A DNA stretch of 64,000 nucleotides from Bacteroidales bacterium (GTDB lineage Bacteria > Bacteroidota > Bacteroidia > Bacteroidales > UBA932), in assembly GCA_017399905.1 (NCBI GenBank), contig JAFQAR010000001.1:62001-126000 (forward strand), written 5' to 3'. Both the position numbers and the translations under genes were made by a program. The notes under the pieces are model-generated. The model saw only the letters and a list, made by a program, of their open reading frames with translations. It made no database searches and had not been told where the DNA came from. Below are positions 28,473-37,038 of this stretch, in pieces (the stretch's first letter is position 1; each line of letters starts with the position of its first letter).

Positions 28473-29788
28473 GTGCAAAGAATAATACATCTTTATTTAA
28501 GACATCAGCGGGTATAAACTATCTTATACCTTTCATTCTTGTCACGTCATGTTTTGCTTTATGGGGTTTTGCAAATGATCTCACCCATCCGATGGTGAAG
28601 GCTTTCTCCAAGATATTTCAGATGAGCGTGACTGAAGGTGCCTTGATTCAGGTTACCTTTTATGGCGGTTATTTTGCCATGGCTTTGCCTGCTGCCCTTT
28701 TTGTTAGGAAGTTCTCATATAAGAGTGGAATTGTCCTTGGCCTTGGATTATATGCTTTAGGGGCCTTGCTTTTCGTCCCAGCATGTCATACCGGAAGCTA
28801 TTATCCGTTTTTGGCGGCATATTTCGTGCTGACTTGCGGATTGTCTTTCCTTGAGACAAGTGCAAATCCATATATCCTGTCTATGGGACCTTCTGAGACT
28901 GCGACGCAGAGGCTGAATCTTGCTCAGGCGTTCAATCCTATCGGTTCATTGATGGGAATGTTTGCGGCAATATATTTCATACAGGCCAGGATATCTCCCT
29001 TATCAACAGAAGAACGTGCTTTGCTGGATCCGGCACAATATGAGGCAGTCAAGAATTCGGACCTTACCATTCTGTCCAATACATATGCAGAACTGGGACT
29101 GGTGATTGCGGTGATTTTTGTACTTGTTCTTCTTGTACGCATGCCTAAGGGGGAGTCTGCTGATTCGGGAGATCTTCGTATTTCCGCTACTTTCGGCAGA
29201 TTGTTCCGTAACCCACGTTATCGCGAAGGAGTAATAGCCCAGTTCTTCTATGTCGGTGCCCAGGTCATGTGCTGGACATTCATCATCCAGTATGGAACCC
29301 CTGTATTTATGGCTGAGGGCATGACTGAACAGGCTGCGGAGGTCCTGTCTCAGAAATACAATATTGCCGCAATGGTGTTCTTCTGTGCCAGCCGTTTCAT
29401 ATGTACATATTTGCTTAGATACATTAATCCGGGAAAGCTCCTGTCACTCCTCGCGGTCGTGGCTTGTGCGCTGCTTGCCGGAGTTGTCTTCTCTGACGGA
29501 AGATTCGGCCTTTACTGCCTGGTTCTTGTCTCAGCATGTATGTCACTGATGTTCCCTACCATATACGGAATGGCTCTTGAAGGCACTGGAGACGATGCAA
29601 AGATTGGAGCTGCAGGACTGATCATGGCTATTCTCGGCGGATCGATTCTTCCTCCTGTGCAGGCTGGAATCATAGATTTGGGAACCATAGCAGGATTTCC
29701 GGCGGTAAACCTGTCATACTTCCTGCCGATGATATGTTTTGTTGTGATTGCTGTATATGGCTATAGAAATAAAGTGAAAAGATATTAA
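28469..29788 (+). CDS. fucP: L-fucose:H+ symporter (FucP-like MFS transporter)
   Basis: A 439-residue transporter of the major facilitator superfamily with about 12 transmembrane segments. FucP-type features include SCFALWGFANDLTHPMVKAF near the N-terminus, QVTFYGGYFAMALPAALF in the second and third helices, ETSANPYILSMG in the fifth and NLAQAFNPIGSLMG shortly after. These are the signatures of the FHS (fucose-galactose-glucose:H+ symporter) family. It overlaps the mutarotase gene by four bases. It would bring in free fucose, for example from host mucin or from medium, to feed the preceding enzymes. Confidence 0.92.
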   Translation: MSAKNNTSLFKTSAGINYLIPFILVTSCFALWGFANDLTHPMVKAFSKIFQMSVTEGALIQVTFYGGYFAMALPAALFVRKFSYKSGIVLGLGLYALGALLFVPACHTGSYYPFLAAYFVLTCGLSFLETSANPYILSMGPSETATQRLNLAQAFNPIGSLMGMFAAIYFIQARISPLSTEERALLDPAQYEAVKNSDLTILSNTYAELGLVIAVIFVLVLLVRMPKGESADSGDLRISATFGRLFRNPRYREGVIAQFFYVGAQVMCWTFIIQYGTPVFMAEGMTEQAAEVLSQKYNIAAMVFFCASRFICTYLLRYINPGKLLSLLAVVACALLAGVVFSDGRFGLYCLVLVSACMSLMFPTIYGMALEGTGDDAKIGAAGLIMAILGGSILPPVQAGIIDLGTIAGFPAVNLSYFLPMICFVVIAVYGYRNKVKRY

Positions 29789-29799
29789 TGTGAATTTGT

Positions 29800-31893
29800 A
29801 TGAGATCTCCCGTATTTAAATATATTTTGATATTATGTTTTGGGGCTATATTTGATTCACTTTGTTATTCGATGAATCCTGATGTAGAGAATTTTTCTGC
29901 CTTGGAAAGGATTGTCTTAAGCAATCGAATGTCCTTTGCCCAGCAAGTAAAGAATCCTAATACGATTTATGAAATAAGATATGACTTTGACTTGAACGGT
30001 CAGTCTGTCAATTTGCCGGAGTCGGTGACAATATTTATCAATGGAGGTACTTTGAAGAATGGATCTGTTGTAGGTAATAAGTCTTTGATATCATATGCAG
30101 GCGGTATATTATCTGTTGAACTCGACGGGACTTTCAGAAATACCTCATTTGATATTACATGGTTTGGGGCACAAATGTCATCCGGAAATGAATTGGTGGA
30201 CAATACAGCAATTCTGAATCAGGCTTTGAAGTCATCGGGCAACACAAAGGTTCCATTGTCAGTTCCATCTGGAATCTTTTATCATGATGGTCTTGTAATG
30301 CCGGAGAATTCTTCGATTATCGGATCAAGTATCAATGGAAGTGTATTAAGGCTACTGCCATCCAGCCGTAACAGCAACATTATAATAGTCAATAATAATT
30401 GCCAGGTAAGTGATATCACTCTTTGGGGTAATGATATGAATCAAAGGTTTGATCTTGCATATGACGAACTTGAGGGAAATGGAATAACCATATGTAATGG
30501 AAGCCGGATAGGATATAAAGCTACAGAATGTACAAATACAAAAATATACAATCTGATAATCAAATGCTGTGGTAATTGTGGGCTAGCTTTGCTGGATAAG
30601 CATAAGTGGGTATATAACTTCTATAATATAACTATATCAAGATGCGGTAATATAGGATTTCTTGATAAATCGTCTGATAATAATTATCAAGGATTTAATA
30701 TCAGTCATTGTGAAAATGCAGGAATGGTTGTCAAGGGAGGCCGTAACAGGTATACTGCTTTCAAAGTCTTTGTTTGTGGATATAATTATAGAAATGCAGA
30801 AAATGGTAAAAGGCCACAATCTGTATATTGGCAGGGAGTAAGAGTTGAAGGCATCCATAATATCTTATCTTCGTTTGATATACAGGAGTGCGGTGCGGAA
30901 TTGTTGTATATTGGAACGAATGCAAGAGGCAATAATATTACAGCTACATTGGACCGTCCAGGTTTTGGTGCTAAATACATGGGGGACTATAGGTCATATG
31001 ATATACAGGGATATGGCAATATGCTGGACCTTGTTTCTTTAAAATCTGAATCATATCATGAACTTCCAGGTAGAGCACTTAACAGTAATATGATAATCTT
31101 GGCTCAAGATAACAGCAATGGCTGCTCAATATCACCGGTGACATATCCATACCCTGTCAAGAGTAATCATATTGAACCTCTTTTCTGTTCGTTTGCATCG
31201 ACTACAGGAACCCGGATTAAAGATTCAAATCAGGATAAATATATATCTTTCTCCGATCATAAGGCTGTGTTGAGCAAATCATTGGATTTGATGATGGCTC
31301 TAAACAATACGAACGATCTGGCTGTGTCTGTATCTTTTAGATTGTATTTACAGAAAGGGGAGTCAAGGACATTCTATTATGTATTCGACTCTCCATATAG
31401 CGCAGTGTCCATTAAGATATTAAGGGATGACTCAGGTTTTTATTCAGAGTTAAGAAATAATTCAGTAGCGGTTTCGAAGAGCGTTCAAGCATCAGGCAAT
31501 GATTATGTTGATGTATACATAAATAAGAACGGTTGTGATGTATCATGCATCTTGAAGGACAAGACTGGTGTTGTGATCAATAGAATAAATTCACCGGATG
31601 AACCTTTTGTAAATTCATCTGTATTGCAGTCTTTCCGTCTTTCTTCAGGAGCAGTTCTTTCTGATCTGCATGTCGTAAGAGGACAGGTTTCAGATCCGAT
31701 AGATATCAAGACAACCTATGGTTTATACATTCCGATGGCGGTGGACTTATCAGCAGAACTTGATGATGTGAAGTCGGATGTGTCAAGACCAACGGTCAAT
31801 ATTAAAGGCTTTATGTTCTTTGATGAAAATCTTGGAAAACCAATATGGTGGGATGGAAAGAACTGGATTGATGCTTATGGCAATCGCGTTTAA
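29800..31893 (+). CDS. secreted right-handed beta-helix protein with tailspike-like C-terminus
   Basis: A 697-residue protein with an N-terminal signal peptide (about 1-22). Residues 50-430 have the turn-rich pattern of a pectate-lyase-like beta-helix with many Asn (NNCQVSDITLWGNDMN, GNCGLALLDKHKWVYNFYNITISRCG). About 460-650 looks like a LamG/concanavalin-type sandwich. The end, GFMFFDENLGKPIWWDGKNWIDAYG, resembles the repeat found at the tips of Bacteroidota phage tail fibres and tailspikes. It follows FucP in the capsule locus. It might bind, trim or anchor the capsule. No catalytic residues can be named, and the function is unknown. Confidence 0.7.
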   Translation: MRSPVFKYILILCFGAIFDSLCYSMNPDVENFSALERIVLSNRMSFAQQVKNPNTIYEIRYDFDLNGQSVNLPESVTIFINGGTLKNGSVVGNKSLISYAGGILSVELDGTFRNTSFDITWFGAQMSSGNELVDNTAILNQALKSSGNTKVPLSVPSGIFYHDGLVMPENSSIIGSSINGSVLRLLPSSRNSNIIIVNNNCQVSDITLWGNDMNQRFDLAYDELEGNGITICNGSRIGYKATECTNTKIYNLIIKCCGNCGLALLDKHKWVYNFYNITISRCGNIGFLDKSSDNNYQGFNISHCENAGMVVKGGRNRYTAFKVFVCGYNYRNAENGKRPQSVYWQGVRVEGIHNILSSFDIQECGAELLYIGTNARGNNITATLDRPGFGAKYMGDYRSYDIQGYGNMLDLVSLKSESYHELPGRALNSNMIILAQDNSNGCSISPVTYPYPVKSNHIEPLFCSFASTTGTRIKDSNQDKYISFSDHKAVLSKSLDLMMALNNTNDLAVSVSFRLYLQKGESRTFYYVFDSPYSAVSIKILRDDSGFYSELRNNSVAVSKSVQASGNDYVDVYINKNGCDVSCILKDKTGVVINRINSPDEPFVNSSVLQSFRLSSGAVLSDLHVVRGQVSDPIDIKTTYGLYIPMAVDLSAELDDVKSDVSRPTVNIKGFMFFDENLGKPIWWDGKNWIDAYGNRV

Positions 31894-31895
31894 TT

Positions 31896-33020
31896 CTATT
31901 TGTTGTATAAGAATCTTTTAACCCCTCCAACCAACCAATCGAAGCCATAGCTGACGGTATATCTCGGGAATAGTGATACAATTTTGAAAAGGCGTATTAT
32001 CTGTAATTGGATATTACGCTTTTTCTTGTTGCTGCCAGACCTGATCTTTTTAGTACTGGAATCGAAACGACCGAAATTACCGGACATGAAAATCTGTTTT
32101 AACAGATCCTTACTTTTAGATGATGACGGATCTGTTGGTTTAATAGGCAGTTCATCAATAGGAAGTCCCAGGTATTTTATTGCAAGTAAACAGAATTCAT
32201 TCCATATTTCGGACATTCTGTATTCGCGAATTCTGTTTTGTAGACTATTCCGGTCAATTTCGGTATGGTTGCGGTGAATGAACATTATCCAATCACAGAT
32301 TTGTCTGAATCCAATGCCTTCTGATGTAATGTGTTTTGCAATATGCTGAATTAAAAAGAAAGCATTGTAAGTGTGATCGGGAAGTGTGACATCTTTTCCT
32401 TCGTTATTCCAGATTGGCAGCTCATGTTCACCTCTGTTGTCTAATGCATCTATAGTCCATTTCTGAAAACTGGCGTCAAGTTCTGGATTTTTTAAGTATC
32501 CTGCCTTTCGATGGATTTCCAACTCAATACCATTATAGCAGAATCCTAGATGCAGGAAGTTGTCTTCAATCTTTTCTTTAGACGCCTTGTCAGAACTTAA
32601 TAGAATACTACAACATTTATTATAATTTTCGATACCGACATAAATATCGATGTCTCCACAACTCCGACTTTCTGGGTTAATGTAATATTGAGCTATTCCC
32701 TGCCCTTTTAATAGTATGGGTCTGATTCCTGATTCGTGCAGAATATCGACGATTTTATTGATCTCCCTGTTCATTGCAAGATTCTGTTTGCGAATCTGTA
32801 CTTTCGACATTATGAATCTGGTCAATATCTCTTTAGAAGGATAAAATTCTTTGGGCAGCAGTTCTATACCATCAGCAATGATCCCTAAAACAGCTTGTTC
32901 CATAGATGTTTTATAGATCTGCTTCCAATCTACACTATCAATAAAAAATGAAGAATCCGGTGCTTTACCCCACATGCCGGCTTTCAAAAGCTCCAGAAAT
33001 TGTTGTTGTAGCAGTGTCAT
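31896..33020 (-). CDS. nucleotidyltransferase-fold protein (NTP_transf_5 family)
   Basis: A 374-residue minus-strand protein of the uncharacterised NTP_transf_5 family. The key region reads RPILLKGQGIAQYYINPESRSCGDIDIYVG, with the G-D-x-D metal motif of the nucleotidyltransferase fold. An alpha-helical N-terminus with MWGKAPDSSFF and a helical C-terminal half follow. Such genes recur in Bacteroidota and Firmicutes polysaccharide loci, but no reaction is established. It points against the capsule operon. Its stop is 2 bases from the convergent stop of the beta-helix gene, and it has its own candidate promoter at 33045-33052. Confidence 0.8.
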   Translation of the reverse strand: MTLLQQQFLELLKAGMWGKAPDSSFFIDSVDWKQIYKTSMEQAVLGIIADGIELLPKEFYPSKEILTRFIMSKVQIRKQNLAMNREINKIVDILHESGIRPILLKGQGIAQYYINPESRSCGDIDIYVGIENYNKCCSILLSSDKASKEKIEDNFLHLGFCYNGIELEIHRKAGYLKNPELDASFQKWTIDALDNRGEHELPIWNNEGKDVTLPDHTYNAFFLIQHIAKHITSEGIGFRQICDWIMFIHRNHTEIDRNSLQNRIREYRMSEIWNEFCLLAIKYLGLPIDELPIKPTDPSSSKSKDLLKQIFMSGNFGRFDSSTKKIRSGSNKKKRNIQLQIIRLFKIVSLFPRYTVSYGFDWLVGGVKRFLYNK

Positions 33021-33044
33021 CTGATTCGCTGTTGTTTAATGATG

Positions 33045-33052
33045 CAAAAATA
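33045..33052 (-). promoter_or_regulatory. candidate -7 box for the minus-strand nucleotidyltransferase gene
   Basis: CAAAAATA on the plus strand is TATTTTTG on the minus strand, a TAnnTTTG match 25 bases upstream of the start. No -33 box of the usual form is seen at 19-21 bases. Confidence 0.4.
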
Positions 33053-33088
33053 GGAAAAAATGTCGTATTAATCTTGTGATATGTTCGT

Positions 33089-33120
33089 CTTGGCATTACA
33101 AAAACATATTTGTATCTTTG
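33089..33120 (+). promoter_or_regulatory. promoter of the second capsule transcription unit
   Basis: CTTG (33089-33092) with a 20-base spacer to TATCTTTG (33113-33120). It lies 50 bases before the GT26 gene, in the divergent gap between it and the minus-strand gene, and shows that transcription restarts here. Confidence 0.6.
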
Positions 33121-33169
33121 AAGATGATAAAGTCTGATTTTTGATGAATCAGGAAGAAAACTTCATAAT

Positions 33170-33934
33170 ATGACAGATAAATATCGAATAGGTAAGGTCT
33201 TCATCAGCCGTACGACTCCGGATGATGCGTTATCGAGGATCAGGCAGGCTGCTGTTGAGGGACGGAATGACTATATATGCATATCAAATGTCCGGACTGT
33301 AGCTTATGCCAATAGGAAAGGTAATGAAGCATATCGTGACCTTATGAATAACGCCTTCATGTGCACTCCGGATGGAATGCCTCTGGTCTGGATGGCGCGT
33401 CTGTGGGGATTGAAGGATGTGCAACGTACCGTAGGGCCGGACCTGTTTGTGAAAATGATAGAGGATGATGCAAGCGGATGCAGGCATTTCCTGTTAGGGG
33501 ATACAGATGAAACTTTATCTGCAATGGAGCAGAAATATTCAGGAACCGCGAAGAATATTGTCGGCAAGTTCTCGCCGCCTTTCTGTGATCTTGAAGATTA
33601 TGACTACAAGTCAATTGCTTCTATGATCAATTCGAGTGGAGCAAATGTGGTCTGGATATCAATGAGAGCTCCGAAACAGGATTTTTTCGCAGTCCGCCTG
33701 CTGCCATATCTTGATAAGAAGTTATGCATAGGAGTTGGTGCCGCCTTCAGGTTCTCTTTAGGAACGATCAAGCATCCTCCAAAGATCTTCAAGAAACTGG
33801 GTCTGACCGGTCTTTTCTGGAGGAAACTCAATTTGCGCCAGTTTTGGTGGTATGTTGAACATCTTCTCATATTGACAGCTTGGGGATGCAATATCTTGAT
33901 TGCAAGATTCCTGAAAAAAGAATCATATAAATAG
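33170..33934 (+). CDS. WecG/TagA/CpsF family glycosyltransferase (GT26)
   Basis: A 254-residue GT26 glycosyltransferase. Family features are FISRTTPDDALSRI, CISNVRTVAYANRKGNEAYRDLMNNA, the nearly invariant TPDGMPLVWMARLWG, VGPDLFVKMIED and a later PKQDFF. These enzymes typically add the second sugar (for example ManNAcA or ManNAc) to the lipid-linked GlcNAc made by WecA/TagO, working as membrane-associated proteins; the C-terminal helix region AWGCNILIARFL fits that. It therefore pairs logically with the WecA-like initiator at 10485-11657, although it is encoded 20 kb away in a separate transcript. Confidence 0.93.
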   Translation: MTDKYRIGKVFISRTTPDDALSRIRQAAVEGRNDYICISNVRTVAYANRKGNEAYRDLMNNAFMCTPDGMPLVWMARLWGLKDVQRTVGPDLFVKMIEDDASGCRHFLLGDTDETLSAMEQKYSGTAKNIVGKFSPPFCDLEDYDYKSIASMINSSGANVVWISMRAPKQDFFAVRLLPYLDKKLCIGVGAAFRFSLGTIKHPPKIFKKLGLTGLFWRKLNLRQFWWYVEHLLILTAWGCNILIARFLKKESYK

Positions 33935-33943
33935 AATTGATAT

Positions 33944-35140
33944 ATGAATGTAAATGGATTGAAGTCTGCTGTGGCCAAGATTGATTTTTATGCTGGGAAG
34001 ATATATAATTGGATGTATGTTTTCGGTGTTTCTTTAATCGGCAGAATCATTTATCCGATTCAGATTATAAAGAATCGAAGACAATTCGTAAATGCTACGT
34101 CATATTTCCCTGAAAAGGAACGGAAAAGTTTCACTGAAAGATTAGTGGATCAATTGTGGTGGTCCATTAAATATGGTGATATCAACAAGTATTATTTCAT
34201 GTGGGGTGGCGATGTAAAAGGAAGCAGTCTGAAAGGCTATGTGCCTTGGTTTAAGTGGGTTAATGCCCGTCAGCAGTTAAATAAGGCTCCCGGACGTCCT
34301 GTCTATGATTTTTACAATTCTGTCTGTCTCCTCAGAGATAAATTCTATTTTGAAACGGTATTGAATAAGGCGGGATATTCAACTCCTGCAAATCTGATGA
34401 TGATTAATGATGCAAGGCTGTATCTGCTTAGTTCTACCTGTAAGCCAAGTGCAGCTGTGGATTTGGATGCCATTCTTGACTATGAAATAGATGCTTTCTG
34501 TAAACGTAATGTAGGATATGGCGGTGGTATTGATGATGATGTCTTCTCGTTGCGCATATCCGCTCGCAGGATATTTATCCGAGGTAAGGAAACATCGTTT
34601 GAAGAATTTAGAAGAATTGTATCGCAAGGAAAATCTTCTTGGATAATTCAAGAAAGAATCAATAATCAGGATCAATTCATGTCTCAGTTCCATCCATCAT
34701 CTGTAAATACTATTAGAATAGTCACTGTTAAAAGTCATGATAAGACTATCGATGCTATTTGTTCTTTTGCAAGGTTTGGAGTAAACGGAAGGGGAAGTGA
34801 TAATTGGAGTTCTGGAGGGGTTCTGGTCGGTATTGATGTCGAGAATGGAAAATTCGAGGACTTTGGCTTGATGCGCCCGGGAGTAGGAACTCGAATTTAT
34901 AAGCATCCTGATACAGGAGTTACCTTTAAGGATAAAGCCGTTCCGAAATGGCAGGGAATAGTTGAGTATGTCAAGTCTTTACATGAACTTTTTTACGATC
35001 TCCACTCAATAGGATGGGATATATGTCTTACTGATGACGGACCAGTGATTATTGAGGGAAATGATAACTGGGATACGATTGACGCTCAATTTTATAGACC
35101 AGGAAAAGATATCTTTGATAAATACTTTAAGACGAAATAA
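33944..35140 (+). CDS. sugar-transfer-associated ATP-grasp protein (intact)
   Basis: A 398-residue protein of the ATPgrasp_ST family. It begins with a helical region ([22 protein letters not shown]), followed by the ATP-grasp domain with [44 protein letters not shown] and [22 protein letters not shown]. It ends in [21 protein letters not shown], which holds the metal-binding acidic residues. The family occurs in polysaccharide and polar-lipid modification loci, possibly attaching amino acids or other acids to sugars. It is the intact counterpart of the frameshifted gene at 16885-17987. It starts nine bases after the GT26 gene. Confidence 0.85.
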   Translation: MNVNGLKSAVAKIDFYAGKIYNWMYVFGVSLIGRIIYPIQIIKNRRQFVNATSYFPEKERKSFTERLVDQLWWSIKYGDINKYYFMWGGDVKGSSLKGYVPWFKWVNARQQLNKAPGRPVYDFYNSVCLLRDKFYFETVLNKAGYSTPANLMMINDARLYLLSSTCKPSAAVDLDAILDYEIDAFCKRNVGYGGGIDDDVFSLRISARRIFIRGKETSFEEFRRIVSQGKSSWIIQERINNQDQFMSQFHPSSVNTIRIVTVKSHDKTIDAICSFARFGVNGRGSDNWSSGGVLVGIDVENGKFEDFGLMRPGVGTRIYKHPDTGVTFKDKAVPKWQGIVEYVKSLHELFYDLHSIGWDICLTDDGPVIIEGNDNWDTIDAQFYRPGKDIFDKYFKTK

Positions 35141-35148
35141 TTCAATTT

Positions 35149-35700
35149 ATGGATAAACAGAAACCTTGGTATATTGAAAAGTCGAAAATGATCTTTACGG
35201 AGATTATCGGCGGTATTTTTTCATTTGCTTTTATTAAAGCCATATGTTCTTCGTTTGCATATTTCTTACACGAACGGGTTATCTGGCGTAAAAGAATTCA
35301 TCATGCCGGTTCGTATAGGATACATGCGAGAACCTCAATCAGAAATGCACAGAATATCTATCTTGGTGAGAACGTGCGTATAACGATGGATTGCTGTATA
35401 TGGGCTGGAGAAAACAGCAGGATTACATTCGGGGATAATGTTCTGGTTGGCCCTGGCGTAAAGATGATGTCGACAAATCATGGAACGGACAGGGATGGCG
35501 GTCCAATGGTATATCAGACCAGAGTAGAAGCTGACATCAATATCGGAACAGACGTATGGATCGGATCAAATGCTGTCATTCTGAAAGGAGTTACAATCGG
35601 AGATGGCGCTATAGTTGCTGCAGGTGCTGTCGTAACGAAAGATGTACAACCATATACGATAGTAGGCGGTGTGCCAGCGAAATTCATTAAGAATAGGTAA
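35149..35700 (+). CDS. hexapeptide-repeat acetyltransferase (WcaF/WbbJ-like)
   Basis: A 183-residue left-handed beta-helix acyltransferase. After a hydrophobic N-terminal stretch ([23 protein letters not shown]) come hexapeptide repeats ([39 protein letters not shown]). The [11 protein letters not shown] segment carries the expected catalytic His. The end, [32 protein letters not shown], is the standard C-terminal motif of maltose/galactoside acetyltransferase relatives. It probably O-acetylates a capsule sugar. It starts eight bases after the ATP-grasp gene and ends four bases before the next acetyltransferase gene. Confidence 0.88.
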   Translation: MDKQKPWYIEKSKMIFTEIIGGIFSFAFIKAICSSFAYFLHERVIWRKRIHHAGSYRIHARTSIRNAQNIYLGENVRITMDCCIWAGENSRITFGDNVLVGPGVKMMSTNHGTDRDGGPMVYQTRVEADINIGTDVWIGSNAVILKGVTIGDGAIVAAGAVVTKDVQPYTIVGGVPAKFIKNR

Positions 35701-35704
35701 GGGT

Positions 35705-36160
35705 ATGTATAAGGTCATTCTTTCTATGGGCATTTATGGCGATTATAATAAAGCGCGTAAATTAGCTAAGCAGTTCAAGATATTTTATCCGTTATATAAA
35801 CTTTATGAATCTTTTCATTGTGCATATCTTCCTTTAAACAATACATTTAAAGGGCCGGTTTACTTTCCACATGGGGTAAGAGGGTGTTTCTTTTCAAAAG
35901 AGTGTGAAATTGGGGAAGGATGCGTCATTATGCATCACGTTACAATCGGGTCTAATTATGAATTAGGAACTGACCGTTCCCTTGATAAATACGGAGCGCC
36001 TAAGATTGGAAATAATGTGTTCATAGGTGCAGGTGCCAAGATAATTGGACCTATTACAATAGGTGACAATGCCAAGATAGGAGCTGGGTGTGTGGTGGTT
36101 AAGGATGTTCCAGCTGGCGCGACATGCGTTATGCAGGCTCCCAGGCTAATAATTAAGTGA
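35705..36160 (+). CDS. serine-acetyltransferase-like hexapeptide acyltransferase
   Basis: The start at 35705 is preferred; the frame is open into the previous gene. The 151-residue product has the CysE-type tail: FPHGVRGCFFSKECEIGEGCVIMHHVTIGSNYELG, then APKIGNNVFIGAGAKIIGPITIGDNAKIGAGCVVVKDVPAG. The catalytic His is in MHHVTIG. It lacks the long helical N-terminal domain of true serine acetyltransferase, so sugar acetylation is more likely than cysteine synthesis. It is the second acetyltransferase in tandem in this unit. Confidence 0.85.
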   Translation: MYKVILSMGIYGDYNKARKLAKQFKIFYPLYKLYESFHCAYLPLNNTFKGPVYFPHGVRGCFFSKECEIGEGCVIMHHVTIGSNYELGTDRSLDKYGAPKIGNNVFIGAGAKIIGPITIGDNAKIGAGCVVVKDVPAGATCVMQAPRLIIK

Positions 36161-36182
36161 TTTATTATTGAATGATAGAATT

Positions 36183-37031
36183 ATGAATATACTGACATTT
36201 GACGTTGAGGAGTGGTTCCATCTGCTGGATTTTGATGCCACCCGTACAGAGGATAAATGGGATACTTATGAGGTCCGCATCCATGATAATGTGGATAGAG
36301 TTTTCAGAATCCTTGAAGAGACAGATACTAAAGCCACATTCTTTATTATCGGTTGGGTGGCTAAAAAGTATCCTGAACTTGTAAGGAAGATTGCAGATAA
36401 ATATGAGATCGGCAGTCACACTATGACGCATCAGCTTGTGTGGCAGCAGTCGAAGAATGAATTCAGGAATGATGTTGATTCGTCAATCAAGCTTTTGCAG
36501 GATATTACAGGAAAGCCTGTGAAGTATTTTCGTGCACCAGGCTTCTCAATAAGAGAAAGTGAGGCTTGGGCTTTTGACATAATGGCAGACCTGGGAATCG
36601 AAATAGACTGTTCAGTCTTTCCTGCAGCTCATGCTCATGGCGGTCTTCCCCAATATCCGGCCCCTGTACCTACCATTATTGAACATAATGGCGTGAGGAT
36701 CAAGGAACTGCCGATCAGTACCTGCAATGTCATGGGGAAACCGATTATCTTTTCCGGAGGAGGATATTTCCGTCTGCTGCCATATGGTGCCATCAGGAAG
36801 ATGACCCTTCAGAATCCTGATTATACATTGGCATATATTCATCCTCGTGATCTGGATGCGGGACAACCTATGCTGGAAGGACTTCCTCTGACAAGAAAGT
36901 TCAAGTCTTATGTCGGCTTGAAAGGTGCGGAAAACAAACTTCGCCGCTATCTTACAGATTTCAGATTCGTTGATGTAGCGGAAGCTGATAAAACAATAGA
37001 TTGGAATTCGGTTCCGGTAGTAAAACTATAA
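36183..37031 (+). CDS. polysaccharide deacetylase (NodB domain)
   Basis: The start at 36183 gives a protein beginning MNILTFDVEEWFHLLD, the first conserved strand with the catalytic/metal Asp; the frame is also open from 36168. The product is about 282 residues. NodB motifs are TFDVEEW, the metal site SHTMTHQ (H-x3-H), and RAPGFSIRE. It closely follows the DUF3473-associated pattern of deacetylases found in exopolysaccharide loci. It would remove N-acetyl groups from the growing or lipid-linked polymer. No signal peptide is seen, which suggests a cytoplasmic or membrane-proximal site of action. Confidence 0.9.
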   Translation: MNILTFDVEEWFHLLDFDATRTEDKWDTYEVRIHDNVDRVFRILEETDTKATFFIIGWVAKKYPELVRKIADKYEIGSHTMTHQLVWQQSKNEFRNDVDSSIKLLQDITGKPVKYFRAPGFSIRESEAWAFDIMADLGIEIDCSVFPAAHAHGGLPQYPAPVPTIIEHNGVRIKELPISTCNVMGKPIIFSGGGYFRLLPYGAIRKMTLQNPDYTLAYIHPRDLDAGQPMLEGLPLTRKFKSYVGLKGAENKLRRYLTDFRFVDVAEADKTIDWNSVPVVKL

Positions 37032-37038
37032 CACACCC

